DNA from: Acinetobacter portensis
GTDB lineage: Bacteria > Pseudomonadota > Gammaproteobacteria > Pseudomonadales > Moraxellaceae
Reading direction: 5' to 3'
Assembly: GCF_023158935.1 (NCBI RefSeq)
Contig: NZ_CP096120.1
Location: forward strand, 2,294,001-2,358,000
DNA length: 64,000 nt
The notes under the pieces were generated by a model. That model saw only the letters and a list, made by a program, of their open reading frames with translations. It had not been told where the DNA came from and ran no database searches. A program made the position numbers and the translations under genes. Positions 10,743 to 19,561 of this stretch are shown piece by piece (the stretch's first letter is position 1; the number at the start of each line of letters is the position of its first letter).

Positions 10743-10771
10743 AAAACAAGCTGGAGCCGAAGCCCCAACTT
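10743..10771 (-). terminator. UUCG-capped hairpin between tuf and tRNA-Trp
   Basis: On the minus strand AAGTTGGGGC-TTCG-GCTCCAGCTT forms a 10-bp stem with two G-U pairs and a stable UUCG tetraloop, followed by GTTTTG and then the tRNA 5' end. It lies 16 nt after the tuf stop. It could terminate some transcripts or define the tuf mRNA 3' end during processing of the tRNA. Confidence 0.6.
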
Positions 10772-10787
10772 GAAATACCATTAGCGA

Positions 10788-11978
10788 TTATGCAGTTACT
10801 TTAGCAACTACACCAGCACCAACTGTACGACCACCTTCACGGATCGCAAAACGTAGACCTGGGTCCATTGCGATTGGGTGGATTAATTCTACTGCCATTT
10901 CTACGTTGTCACCAGGCATAACCATTTCAACGCCTTCTTGAAGAGAGATAGCGCCAGTTACGTCAGTTGTACGGAAGTAGAACTGTGGACGGTAACCGTT
11001 AAGGAATGGAGTATGACGACCACCTTCTTCTTTAGAAAGCACGTATACTTCTGCGTCAAATTTAGTATGCGGCTTGATTGCACCTGGTTTAGCAAGTACT
11101 TGACCACGTTGAACGTCTTCACGTTTAGTACCACGTAGAAGAACACCACAGTTCTCGCCCGCACGACCTTCGTCAAGAAGTTTACGGAACATTTCTACGC
11201 CAGTTACAGTTGTTTTAACTGTATCTTTAATACCAACGATTTCAACTTCTTCACCAACACGTACAATACCAGTCTCAACACGGCCAGTTACTACTGTACC
11301 ACGACCTGAGATAGAGAATACGTCTTCGATTGGCATAAGGAATGGAAGATCGATAGCACGTTCTGGCTCTGGAATGTAAGAATCTAGAGCTTCAACAAGA
11401 GCTACTACAGCTGGTTCGCCGTATTGACCTTGGTCACCGTTAAGTGCAGCTAAAGCTGAACCACGGATGATTGGAGTGTCATCGCCAGGGAAGTTGTAAG
11501 CAGAAAGAAGTTCACGAACTTCCATTTCTACTAATTCAAGTAATTCTTCATCATCCACAAGGTCGCATTTGTTTAAGAATACAACAATGTAAGGTACGCC
11601 TACTTGGCGAGAAAGAAGGATGTGTTCACGAGTTTGTGGCATTGGACCATCAGTCGCAGCACATACAAGGATCGCGCCATCCATTTGAGCAGCACCAGTA
11701 ATCATGTTTTTAACATAATCGGCGTGACCAGGACAGTCTACGTGTGCGTAGTGACGAATTACTGAATCGTATTCTACGTGTGAAGTATTAATTGTAATAC
11801 CACGTGCTTTTTCTTCAGGTGCAGAGTCAATTGCAGCGTAGTCTTTCGCTTCGCCACCAAAAGTTTTTGCACATACAGTTGCAATTGCAGCTGTTAAAGT
11901 TGTTTTACCATGGTCGACGTGACCAATTGTGCCCACGTTAACGTGTGGCTTATTACGTTCAAACTTAGCCTTAGCCAT
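10788..11978 (-). CDS. tuf: elongation factor Tu
   Basis: GTPase that delivers aminoacyl-tRNA to the ribosome, 396 residues. G1 is GHVDHGKT (residues ~19-26), G3 is [12 protein letters not shown], and G4 is NKCD. The C-terminus ends [15 protein letters not shown]. Placed directly after four tRNA genes and before tRNA-Trp, the tufB arrangement; a second copy near rpsG/fusA would be expected elsewhere. Confidence 0.99.
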   Translation of the reverse strand: MAKAKFERNKPHVNVGTIGHVDHGKTTLTAAIATVCAKTFGGEAKDYAAIDSAPEEKARGITINTSHVEYDSVIRHYAHVDCPGHADYVKNMITGAAQMDGAILVCAATDGPMPQTREHILLSRQVGVPYIVVFLNKCDLVDDEELLELVEMEVRELLSAYNFPGDDTPIIRGSALAALNGDQGQYGEPAVVALVEALDSYIPEPERAIDLPFLMPIEDVFSISGRGTVVTGRVETGIVRVGEEVEIVGIKDTVKTTVTGVEMFRKLLDEGRAGENCGVLLRGTKREDVQRGQVLAKPGAIKPHTKFDAEVYVLSKEEGGRHTPFLNGYRPQFYFRTTDVTGAISLQEGVEMVMPGDNVEMAVELIHPIAMDPGLRFAIREGGRTVGAGVVAKVTA

Positions 11979-12122
11979 GAGATTCTCCTCGTTTACGTCG
12001 ACACAACTCTAAGATTGCTAAAATCGACTAATCGCCTAAAAAATAGACACCCTAAATACTTAAAAAGCAGACTAAATAGCCTGCTTTATTTAACTTTGTG
12101 ACAAAATCACTAAACTGTAATC

Positions 12123-12197
<75 letters not shown>

Positions 12198-12212
12198 AAA
12201 TTTTCGCTTCAA

Positions 12213-12288
12213 TGGAGCGGGAGACGAGGGTCGAACTCGCGACATGCAGCTTGGAAGGCTGCCGCTCTACCAACTGAGCTACTCCCGC
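12213..12288 (-). tRNA. tRNA-Gly (TCC)
   Basis: 76 nt including encoded CCA. Acceptor arms GCGGGAG / CTCCCGC, anticodon loop CTTCCAA giving TCC. Third in the cluster, as in the E. coli thrU-tyrU-glyT-thrT order. Confidence 0.97.
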
Positions 12289-12324
12289 ACGATGTTGGCA
12301 CATCCACTTATTGAAGTCTTAAAT

Positions 12325-12408
12325 TGGTGGTGAGGGAAGGATTCGAACCTTCGAAACTTTCGTAGCGGAGTTACAGTCCGCCCCCTTTGACCGCTCGGGA
12401 ACCTCACC
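12325..12408 (-). tRNA. tRNA-Tyr (GTA)
   Basis: 84 nt including encoded CCA, with the long variable arm of a class II tRNA. Acceptor GGTGAGG / CCTCACC, anticodon stem-loop GCGGA-CTGTAAC-TCCGC giving GTA. Second in the cluster. Confidence 0.97.
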
Positions 12409-12460
12409 ATTTACACTTACTTCCAGTGTCGTTCTTTTACTTAACTCAAAACTCCTAAGA

Positions 12461-12536
<76 letters not shown>

Positions 12537-12577
12537 GTTTCTTAGCGTTTCGTACGTTTCGTATCGGAACGGTGTGC

Positions 12578-12605
12578 AGTTTAGCAAAACTTAGAATCCG
12601 TGCAA
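12578..12605 (-). promoter_or_regulatory. likely promoter of the tRNA-tuf transcript
   Basis: On the minus strand TTGCAC (12600-12605) and TAAACT (12578-12583) are separated by 16 nt and followed by a GC-rich discriminator GCACACCG, typical of growth-rate-regulated stable-RNA promoters. The first tRNA starts ~41 nt downstream. The hexamers match the consensus only moderately, so this is tentative. Confidence 0.45.
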
Positions 12606-12634
12606 GTGTTTTTTTCAAAAAAAACGTTAAAAAC

Positions 12635-14128
12635 TCACAAAATCAATCCATTTGACGATAATTCAACCGCTTTGATCACTGCGCGAGCTTTTATTTGCGT
12701 TTCTTGCCACTCAGATTCAGGATTTGAGTCTGCAACAAGCCCCGCTCCTGCCTGAACAAACACCTTATTTTCACGAATTACGCATGTTCTAATTGCAATA
12801 GACATGTCCATTTCGCCATGCCAGCCTAAATAACCAACAGCTCCACCGAAAATTCCACGTTTTACAGGTTCAACTTCGTCAATAATTTCCATTGCGCGAA
12901 TTTTTGGTGCACCAGAAAGTGTTCCCGCAGGGAAAGTTGCCTTAAATACATCTAAAGCATCTACATCATCTCTAACTTCTGCTTGAACATTAGACACAAT
13001 ATGCATGACATGCGAATAACGCTCGATCACCATTTTATCTGTAACTTGTACCTTTCCAATTTTTGCAATGCGACCCACATCATTTCGTCCAAGATCGATC
13101 AGCATCAGATGCTCTGCAATTTCTTTTTCATCTGATAGTAAATCTTGCTCAAGCGCTAAATCTTCTTCTTTGGTTTTGCCGCGTGGTCGTGTACCCGCCA
13201 ATGGGCGAACCGTTGCAATACCATTTTCCAAACGAGATAAAATTTCTGGTGATGAACCAACAATATGGAATGGTTTTTTATTTTCTAAGGTTTTCCCTTG
13301 CACCAAGAACAAATATGGCGATGGATTTAAATGACGTAGGGCGCGATAAACCTGCAATGGCTCACCATCAAAGTCCGAAACCATACGATGCCCAGGAACA
13401 ACTTGCATCACATCGCCTGCGCGAATGTATTCTTTTACAGTTTCAATTGACTCTAAATACTTCTCTTTACCTGTAAGCGACTCAAAATGCGGTGCTGTGT
13501 GCTTTTCTGCTTTAAGGCTAATTGGTGTTGCTAGAAGCTCTTCTAAAGCATCTAACTCCGCCTGTGCTTTTGTATAAGCATCTGTATCGTTCACATCTGC
13601 ATGAACAATTAAAAACAAGGTATCTTTCAAATTATCAAAAACGATGACGGTTTTAGAAAGCATCATCCAAATATCAGGCAAACCTACAGGATCTGCTTCT
13701 GGCATATTCTTTAAACGAGGTTCGATATAACGAACTGAGTCATAACCAAAATACCCAACTAGACCACCTGTAAAGCTTGGTAACGCAGGTAAATCCTTTT
13801 GTGTTGGAACTTTATATTGCGCTTGAAAATCACGGATATATTGAAATGGATCTACACATTCTTGTTTTACGATAGTACCATCTGCTTGCTGAACCGTAAG
13901 CTGACCTTCATTGCACGAGAAAACTGTAGATTCCCCCAAACCAATAATGGAGTAGCGGGCCCAGTTTTCACCACCCTCTACAGATTCAAAAAGATAAGCC
14001 TGTTCGTGAGATTTTAATCGTGCGAATACAGAAAGCGGTGTTTCTGTATCTGCTAAACGCTGACGATATACAGGAATAAGATTGTAGCCTGCATCTTTTA
14101 ATAAGTTAAATTGAGCTTGAGTAGTCAT
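12635..14128 (-). CDS. trpE: anthranilate synthase component I
   Basis: Converts chorismate to anthranilate together with the TrpG glutaminase, the first step of tryptophan synthesis. 497 residues from the ATG at 14126-14128 (MTTQAQFNLLKDAGYN), chosen because the family begins there; the frame stays open 28 codons further upstream. Chorismate-binding motifs include RPLAGTRPRGKT, LMLIDLGRNDVGR and FPAGTLSGAPKIRAMEI. It is separate from trpG, as is common in Acinetobacter and Pseudomonas. A possible short leader peptide precedes it. Confidence 0.97.
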   Translation of the reverse strand: MTTQAQFNLLKDAGYNLIPVYRQRLADTETPLSVFARLKSHEQAYLFESVEGGENWARYSIIGLGESTVFSCNEGQLTVQQADGTIVKQECVDPFQYIRDFQAQYKVPTQKDLPALPSFTGGLVGYFGYDSVRYIEPRLKNMPEADPVGLPDIWMMLSKTVIVFDNLKDTLFLIVHADVNDTDAYTKAQAELDALEELLATPISLKAEKHTAPHFESLTGKEKYLESIETVKEYIRAGDVMQVVPGHRMVSDFDGEPLQVYRALRHLNPSPYLFLVQGKTLENKKPFHIVGSSPEILSRLENGIATVRPLAGTRPRGKTKEEDLALEQDLLSDEKEIAEHLMLIDLGRNDVGRIAKIGKVQVTDKMVIERYSHVMHIVSNVQAEVRDDVDALDVFKATFPAGTLSGAPKIRAMEIIDEVEPVKRGIFGGAVGYLGWHGEMDMSIAIRTCVIRENKVFVQAGAGLVADSNPESEWQETQIKARAVIKAVELSSNGLIL

Positions 14129-14177
14129 GTTTTTCTCTAAAAAATTTCTTAATGGACGATGTTCATTTAATTCGGTT

Positions 14178-14222
14178 TTATTTAACTGAGCTTCGCCATC
14201 GAAAAACCACACAAGTACTCAT
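14178..14222 (-). CDS. possible trpE leader peptide (14 codons, one Trp)
   Basis: ATG at 14220-14222 with an AAGGA site 9 nt upstream opens a 14-codon frame, MSTCVVFRWRSSVK, ending at TAA 50 nt before the trpE start. It contains one Trp codon. A weak stem (arms TTAAATG / CATTAA) and a T6 run lie between it and trpE. This recalls a trp attenuator, but a single Trp codon and a poor terminator make the case weak. Confidence 0.22.
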   Translation of the reverse strand: MSTCVVFRWRSSVK

Positions 14223-14250
14223 TTTCAATATTCCTTCATTTACCGTTGCT

Positions 14251-14919
14251 TTACGCAATTAATTCTCTAAGATCATCAACAACTTGCTGTGGCTGACATT
14301 CTAAAATATTTTCACCATGATTATAGCCATAGCTAAGCACAATACAATCTACTCCTGCACGGCGAGCGGCTTCGACATCATTGCTTGAATCGCCAATCAT
14401 GAGTACTTGCTCTTTAGTCACTTGGTAAGTTTCTACACAGTGAAGCAGTTGTTTAGGATGTGGTTTGCGCTCTGCAAATCGATCACCACCAATTACATCT
14501 TCAAAATAATGATCTAAAGCCAATTCTTTAATAATTGCTCTTGCAGGCTGTTCAGGCTTATTGGTCACGCAAATTAGTTTTTTATGTTGTGCTGAAGCCC
14601 AATCTAGAAATTCAACAACACCATCAAAAGGTAAAGTTTCCACACAAGGTTCTGCATTATAAATTTTTAAGAATGTTGCAAGTAATTGCTCATGTTGTGT
14701 TGCATCAACCTGCCCTGTGATATGTTCCAAAACGCTATCACAAAAAATTGCTGTGCCCTTACCCACCCAAACACGAACCTGCTGCTCTGTCACAAGTGGT
14801 AAATTCAATTCTTTTAAGCTCAAATTCATTGCACGATATAAATCTGAAGCAGAATCGACCAAAGTGCCATCTAGGTCAAATAAAATTACTTCTCGACTAT
14901 TAAGCTTTGCGACAGACAT
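14251..14919 (-). CDS. gph: phosphoglycolate phosphatase, HAD superfamily
   Basis: Hydrolyses 2-phosphoglycolate, or a related small phosphoester, to remove DNA-repair and oxygenase by-products. 222 residues from the ATG at 14917-14919 (MSVAKLNSREVILFDLDGTL), supported by GGAG six nt upstream. HAD motif I is DLDGTLVDS, motif II is VTNKP, and motifs III/IV are in KPHPKQLL and IGDSSNDVEAARRAG. It lies between the FHA gene terminator and trpE. Substrate specificity is assigned by family only. Confidence 0.88.
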   Translation of the reverse strand: MSVAKLNSREVILFDLDGTLVDSASDLYRAMNLSLKELNLPLVTEQQVRVWVGKGTAIFCDSVLEHITGQVDATQHEQLLATFLKIYNAEPCVETLPFDGVVEFLDWASAQHKKLICVTNKPEQPARAIIKELALDHYFEDVIGGDRFAERKPHPKQLLHCVETYQVTKEQVLMIGDSSNDVEAARRAGVDCIVLSYGYNHGENILECQPQQVVDDLRELIA

Positions 14920-14933
14920 TTTCACTCCACAAT

Positions 14934-14959
14934 AAAAAAGGCATGCGATTGCATGCCTT
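14934..14959 (-). terminator. terminator after the FHA gene
   Basis: Minus strand GGCATGC-AATC-GCATGCC followed by TTTTTT; a 7-bp perfect stem with a clean U-tract, 24 nt after the FHA gene stop and 15 nt before the gph start. Confidence 0.85.
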
Positions 14960-14980
14960 CGATTGTATGCTAAACCAACG

Positions 14981-15706
14981 TTATTTAAACAATACAAATG
15001 CAATAATTGCCAAAATAACAATCGCGATAACAGCCACCAAACCAACTGAAGCATTTTTTTGTGCTTCTTTTTCCTCTTCTACGCAAACCGCAGGAATTTC
15101 AACTTCACATTCCTCACGTTTCATAGGCGCAGTTAAATCTACATCAGCAGGAATTGGCGCAGGTTTTGGAATACCAACATTTGTTGGCATACCTTCTTTA
15201 GTGACTTGAACACTTGCATCGCGTGCTTTTAAGTCTGGCATACCCTGCTCATTCATTTGCTGTGCAGGTGTAAGTTCCTCTTGCTTAGCCGCAGTTTCAG
15301 ATGTCGCAATAGCTTCTGACGGCTGTTGAATAGCTTGTTTTACTTCTTCTTTATCTGCCACGACAACAGGTTGAAGTTCTACACCTTGCATAAATGTAGG
15401 CTTTTCAATTTTTTGCGCTTCTTGTAGTACAGAAAATTTTAAACTTGCAAACTGAACAATATCTTCAGCTTCAATAAGAGTCTCTCCTTCAATACGGACA
15501 TCATTTACAAATGTTCCGTTTGAAGATTTCAAATCTTGAAGCCAAAGCTCATTATTTTTCAATAAAAATGCTGCGTGCTTACGTGAAATTTCAGAAGATT
15601 GTAAAATAATATCTGAATCTTGATGACGACCAACCAACATATCACGGTCAATGAGAATCTCTTGCCCTGTGAACTCACCTGTAATGGCCTGCAATTTCCA
15701 AGTCAT
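14981..15706 (-). CDS. FHA-domain protein with C-terminal membrane anchor
   Basis: 241 residues. An N-terminal forkhead-associated domain (~residues 20-85) has the phosphothreonine-binding residues: GR in DMLVGRHQDSD, S..H in SEISRKHAAF, and N in SSNGTFVND. A charged Glu/Pro-rich linker (~90-215) follows. The last 21 residues, ending IVILAIIAFVLFK, are a hydrophobic helix with nothing after it, so the protein is probably tail-anchored with the FHA domain in the cytoplasm. No kinase or secretion gene is adjacent; the partner is unknown. Confidence 0.85.
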   Translation of the reverse strand: MTWKLQAITGEFTGQEILIDRDMLVGRHQDSDIILQSSEISRKHAAFLLKNNELWLQDLKSSNGTFVNDVRIEGETLIEAEDIVQFASLKFSVLQEAQKIEKPTFMQGVELQPVVVADKEEVKQAIQQPSEAIATSETAAKQEELTPAQQMNEQGMPDLKARDASVQVTKEGMPTNVGIPKPAPIPADVDLTAPMKREECEVEIPAVCVEEEKEAQKNASVGLVAVIAIVILAIIAFVLFK

Positions 15707-15807
15707 AAAAAGCTACTCAATAGTGATTTTGAATTATAATATCACGCTGAATGATTAAAATAGCTTACGGTTTTATAAACTCAATACAATTTAAAACCAT
15801 CAAACAT

Positions 15808-15837
15808 AAAAAAACCAAGTTCATTAAACTTGGCTTT
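15808..15837 (-). terminator. terminator after the H-NS gene
   Basis: Minus strand CCAAGTT-taatg-AACTTGG followed by TTTTTTTATG, 39 nt after the hns-like stop codon. Confidence 0.8.
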
Positions 15838-15875
15838 TAAAATAAATACTTTTCAGCGCATTATTAATTAAAAAA

Positions 15876-16199
15876 TTAGATAAGAAAATCTTCTAACTTT
15901 GCACCTTTTTCAAGTTGTGCAACTAACCAGCGAGGTTGTTTACCACGACCAGTCCAAGTTTCTTCAGTATTACCCTTATTGCGGTATCTAGGTTCTACTG
16001 CTTTACGTGTGCCTTTTTTACGTTTAACAGAACCAAACTCAACAATTTGCTCTACAGATAAACCAACACTTTCAGCAATTGCTAAAATTTGATTATATGC
16101 ATCTTCTATTGCTTGATCTTTTTTAGATGCAATTAAAGCTTCAGCTTCAAGCTGTAAACGTTTTAACTGTTCAACAGACATATTACTAATATCTGGCAT
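15876..16199 (-). CDS. hns: H-NS family nucleoid protein
   Basis: Small DNA-bridging protein that silences AT-rich genes. 107 residues from the ATG at 16197-16199 (MPDISNMSVEQLKRLQLEAE), favoured over an upstream start by GGAG at the right spacing. The N-terminal half is the coiled-coil oligomerisation region. The C-terminal DNA-binding domain carries TWTGRGKQPRWL with the H-NS Gly-Arg-Gly minor-groove loop. Monocistronic by its own terminator; the flanking sequence is itself very AT-rich. Confidence 0.93.
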   Translation of the reverse strand: MPDISNMSVEQLKRLQLEAEALIASKKDQAIEDAYNQILAIAESVGLSVEQIVEFGSVKRKKGTRKAVEPRYRNKGNTEETWTGRGKQPRWLVAQLEKGAKLEDFLI

Positions 16200-16325
16200 T
16201 ATAAACTCCAATTCCTAAATATTGATTTTATTAATTAACTCAGCCATATTATTTATATAAATAAAAAAATTCAATCATTTAAAGTCAACAAACTACAATT
16301 AAAAACAATTTATTATTTCTCCAAT

Positions 16326-16757
16326 TTACTCAATTAGGTGATTAATCTCATTTTCTAATTGCTTAATTTTATCTTTAATATAAGTGGGTATTTGTACTTT
16401 TTTCATATCATTTTTATTTACACATACAATTACAGCCTCACCCGTTGCAACGATATTACTCAGCTTTTCACTCCAAATAGAATAATGCATTCTAAATGCA
16501 CTATTTCTTATTTCATCTACACGCGCGCCTATTTTTAACCGATCTGGATATAATACAGGTTGAATATATTTACATTGATTTGATGCAACAACTGTATAAA
16601 TATCTTGCTCAAAAATATTTAATTTATCCAAATAACATAATCGAGCACTTTCAATATATCGATAATAAATTACATTATTAACATGCCCAAAAGCATCCAT
16701 ATCACCCCAAGCAACTTGTTGCTCATATATCACGGGATAATCTTTAAGTGCAGTCAT
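16326..16757 (-). CDS. acyl-CoA thioesterase, hotdog fold (YbgC/4-HBT type)
   Basis: 143 residues. The catalytic Asp segment WGDMDAFGHVNNVIYYRYIE (residues ~17-36) is the 4-hydroxybenzoyl-CoA thioesterase signature. It lies 8 nt after the HemY-like gene and is probably cotranscribed with the heme genes. Base composition is AT-rich like the neighbouring hemX/hemY. The acyl substrate cannot be told from sequence. Confidence 0.85.
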   Translation of the reverse strand: MTALKDYPVIYEQQVAWGDMDAFGHVNNVIYYRYIESARLCYLDKLNIFEQDIYTVVASNQCKYIQPVLYPDRLKIGARVDEIRNSAFRMHYSIWSEKLSNIVATGEAVIVCVNKNDMKKVQIPTYIKDKIKQLENEINHLIE

Positions 16758-16765
16758 TATTCACC

Positions 16766-17959
16766 TTATATTTTAATTGCTACATGATTCGCATTATTCT
16801 CAAAAATCAAATTAAGCTGCTGAACTAAATGATCTTGATCTTTTAAAGTCGATTTAATTCTTAAATAGTTCATTAACACATGATCAGGATAAAGTGTTAA
16901 TAATTGCTCTGCTTCTGCAAAACGACCTTGCTCTTGGAAAACATGCCATTTCACAAAACTTAATACAGGCAATGCAGGATATTTCGCTTCCCAATATTCA
17001 ATTTTTTGTTCAATCGTTGCATAATCTGGGTTCTGCTTTAATACTTGCTGCTGGAACCATAAGTAGAAAACTTCCTGATCAAATTGAGTTCCTAACAAAT
17101 ATTCTGCAAGCTCTTCATGCTGTTCACTTAGCTCTGGTAAGCGTGAAAGTACTTTTAACCAAAGCACATTCACCTCATAACTTTTTTCAGAAATATTATT
17201 AGATAAAGCCAAATAACGTTGCTTTAAATCTTCTAAATTATCAAAACTTGCTTGATCAAACTGTTTAAGTAACTGCTTTAACCAGTCAACTTTTTTATCG
17301 ATATTTAAATGACCATATTTGGTTGAGCGTAAATAATTCCACGGAAATGCAACTGCAAAAGCGCCCCATAAATCTTGTAATGTGCGCTCATACGAGTTTT
17401 TAACATCATTTAACCAAGGTGATAATTCATGCTGATTTAAGAACTCAAGATGCGTTAGCGCCTTCTCAGCATCATTCTGTGCCAAGTAAATACGGATGCG
17501 TTGAATTTCCGCCAACTCAAATGCCATTGCATTGGTTTGTTCTAACGATATAAGTGCCTGAGGTAAATTGCCTTGTACATATTCAAGTTGAGAATCAATA
17601 ACACCCTGCAATAAACCTGAATTTGAAAATACAGTTTGAATGAAATCTTTCTGATCAATTTCCGCATCTAAAAGCGAAATAACAGCCAATTGCTCATATG
17701 GATGCAAGTTTTTAAAGTCAAAAATAACTTCATTTTTACGCTTTTCACGCATGAAGTATCTCTTACTTAGCACCCATAATATTTGTATAAATAAACTGGT
17801 TAAAATTGTTAAAAAGAAAATAACCCAAGTATTGGTTTGTATTTGTAAGTCACGCCAATAAATATAAACATAACCTGCACCATAGCCATAATTTAATAGG
17901 CTCAAAATGGCAGTAAAAATTAAAATAATAAGTGCATAAGCAAGAACAACTGTTTTCAT
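16766..17959 (-). CDS. hemY: HemY-like membrane protein with TPR-type repeats
   Basis: 397 residues. Two N-terminal membrane helices (~4-24 and ~40-62) are followed by a helical, Leu/Ala-rich region resembling tetratricopeptide repeats. Such proteins follow hemX in gammaproteobacterial hem operons; their biochemical role is unsettled and they are unrelated to the Bacillus protoporphyrinogen oxidase of the same name. Starts 3 nt after the hemX stop. Identification rests largely on operon position and architecture. Confidence 0.8.
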   Translation of the reverse strand: MKTVVLAYALIILIFTAILSLLNYGYGAGYVYIYWRDLQIQTNTWVIFFLTILTSLFIQILWVLSKRYFMREKRKNEVIFDFKNLHPYEQLAVISLLDAEIDQKDFIQTVFSNSGLLQGVIDSQLEYVQGNLPQALISLEQTNAMAFELAEIQRIRIYLAQNDAEKALTHLEFLNQHELSPWLNDVKNSYERTLQDLWGAFAVAFPWNYLRSTKYGHLNIDKKVDWLKQLLKQFDQASFDNLEDLKQRYLALSNNISEKSYEVNVLWLKVLSRLPELSEQHEELAEYLLGTQFDQEVFYLWFQQQVLKQNPDYATIEQKIEYWEAKYPALPVLSFVKWHVFQEQGRFAEAEQLLTLYPDHVLMNYLRIKSTLKDQDHLVQQLNLIFENNANHVAIKI

Positions 17960-17962
17960 AAC

Positions 17963-18784
17963 TTAGCCCATTAATGCTCGAGTACTTAATACAGGAACTG
18001 GAATAGAGGTCATTCCATCAAGCATTTTAATTTGTTGAACAATTTGTTTAGCAACCTGATCTGGTAATTGCTCTAGCAACTGAATAATATCGGTTAATTC
18101 TTGATGATATTGAACAAATTGACCTTGAGATAATGCTTCACGTGCAATAAGTAATCTTAACTGTGCTTCTTTTAAAATTACTGAGCGCTGCATTAATTGC
18201 TGTGCTGGTTTTTTAGTAGATTCAACAAAAAACCATTTTTGCCAAAAGTATCCATTTTCAGGCTGTGAAATCGTTAAATTAGGTTGAATAATTTCTTGTT
18301 TAAGCTCTGAATTTAACTTCAAAATTAACTGATTAATTTGCTGTTGTTGTGCATCACTATTTATTACATATTGCTTAATCGTTTGTACGTCTTTATTAAT
18401 AACTTGATGCAAACTATTTTTTAATGATGGCGCTAAAACATAATCATTAATTTGTTGATTAAGTACCAATAATTTCTCTACTGCATAATGATATTGATGC
18501 TGTCTTAATGCAAATTCAACCAAATTTAATTGCTGTTTAATCATATCATTCGGCTGAATATGCGTATCAACATCGGTTGTTTTTTTAGATTCAATAGAAT
18601 TGCTTTCATTCGGTTCACGCTTAATTGCCACCAACTGATCATTTAAGCTCGAATTTGTTTTTTCTAACTTATTAACCACTTGCTGCAATTGAATTTGCTG
18701 TTCCGATATTTTATATACGTCATAACTTAATTTAGCGACTACAGCCAAAATAATTATGAGCACAAAAATATAAAGCTTTTTCAT
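17963..18784 (-). CDS. hemX: HemX-like inner membrane protein
   Basis: 273 residues. One N-terminal membrane helix (KLYIFVLIIILAVVAKL), then a coiled-coil segment rich in Gln and Leu, then a periplasmic helical domain containing WQKWFFVESTKKP and ALSQGQFVQYHQEL, typical of the HemX family (named after a uroporphyrinogen methyltransferase-like annotation that is not well supported). The ATG overlaps the hemD stop by 4 nt, indicating coupling. Confidence 0.82.
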   Translation of the reverse strand: MKKLYIFVLIIILAVVAKLSYDVYKISEQQIQLQQVVNKLEKTNSSLNDQLVAIKREPNESNSIESKKTTDVDTHIQPNDMIKQQLNLVEFALRQHQYHYAVEKLLVLNQQINDYVLAPSLKNSLHQVINKDVQTIKQYVINSDAQQQQINQLILKLNSELKQEIIQPNLTISQPENGYFWQKWFFVESTKKPAQQLMQRSVILKEAQLRLLIAREALSQGQFVQYHQELTDIIQLLEQLPDQVAKQIVQQIKMLDGMTSIPVPVLSTRALMG

Positions 18785-19560
18785 GATTTCCCTTGAGCAA
18801 CAATAATTTGTTGCATGATTGAATCTATTTTTAAATTGGCTAATTTTGTAATTTTAAAACTAAGCTTATTTTGCTTTTGATCATTAAGTAACAATTGAAA
18901 TAATCGCTCCCCAAGTACCCAATAATCAGCTTTATTTAGAATATCACGATTATTTTGAATTAATTCAATCCAATTTAACCAACTTGCCTCACTACTCACC
19001 ACCATTTTATAACTTGGTGATTGTATTAACCGCTGTTTTATTGTTTCTATATCTTGCTTAGACTGCTCAGGACATTGACGTTCATACAAAATAAAATTAA
19101 GAACCTTATGCCCTTCTGACATTAAAGTATCCATCATAAATTGACGACCACCTTCACCACGCCAAAATGCAATCTCAGTTTGAGCATCTAAAGATTTTAA
19201 AACCGATAAATTCAGCATACCTTCCGATGTTTCAACATCTGGAATAAAGCTTTCAACACCATAGTCGAGCAAACTTTCAGCAGTCTTTTGACCTACAGCA
19301 ATCCATTTCAAATGTGCTAAATCAGCCAATTGAATATCTAATTGTTTTAGATATTTCATGCCAATTTCAACAGCAGTTGGACTCACTACTACAATAACTT
19401 TTGCAGAGAAAAGTTGCTGATATAAGTACGTTAACTCGCTTGATAAAGGACGTGCAATAAGTTCTAACAATGGAAGTTCAATAACTTCAATAAACTGTTG
19501 TTGCAAAGCCACCGTTAATGGCTTTGCACGATCTTGAGGACGGGTATTAATAAAAAGCAT
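18781..19560 (-). CDS. hemD: uroporphyrinogen-III synthase
   Basis: Cyclises hydroxymethylbilane to uroporphyrinogen III with D-ring inversion. 259 residues; the family is poorly conserved, but the N-terminal MLFINTRPQDRAKPLTVAL, the central VVVSPTAVEIGMKYL and the W.AVGQKTAESLLDYGV segment are typical. It begins 1 nt after the hemC stop, so it is the second gene of the hemC-hemD-hemX-hemY operon. Confidence 0.95.
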   Translation of the reverse strand: MLFINTRPQDRAKPLTVALQQQFIEVIELPLLELIARPLSSELTYLYQQLFSAKVIVVVSPTAVEIGMKYLKQLDIQLADLAHLKWIAVGQKTAESLLDYGVESFIPDVETSEGMLNLSVLKSLDAQTEIAFWRGEGGRQFMMDTLMSEGHKVLNFILYERQCPEQSKQDIETIKQRLIQSPSYKMVVSSEASWLNWIELIQNNRDILNKADYWVLGERLFQLLLNDQKQNKLSFKITKLANLKIDSIMQQIIVAQGKS

Positions 19561-19561
19561 A

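Noticed and set aside
13063..13476. 137-codon plus-strand frame inside trpE
   Set aside because: Overlaps well-conserved trpE coding sequence; no family resemblance and no ribosome site.
14129..14212. 28-codon N-terminal extension of trpE
   Set aside because: Family members start near MTTQAQFNLL; the extension overlaps a possible leader region and has no homologous character I recognise.
15700..18800. Strongly AT-rich stretch (H-NS, thioesterase, hemX/hemY) as possible transferred DNA
   Set aside because: The genes are in their conserved hem order with hemC-hemD, there are no mobile remnants, and poorly conserved membrane proteins in this genus are commonly AT-rich.
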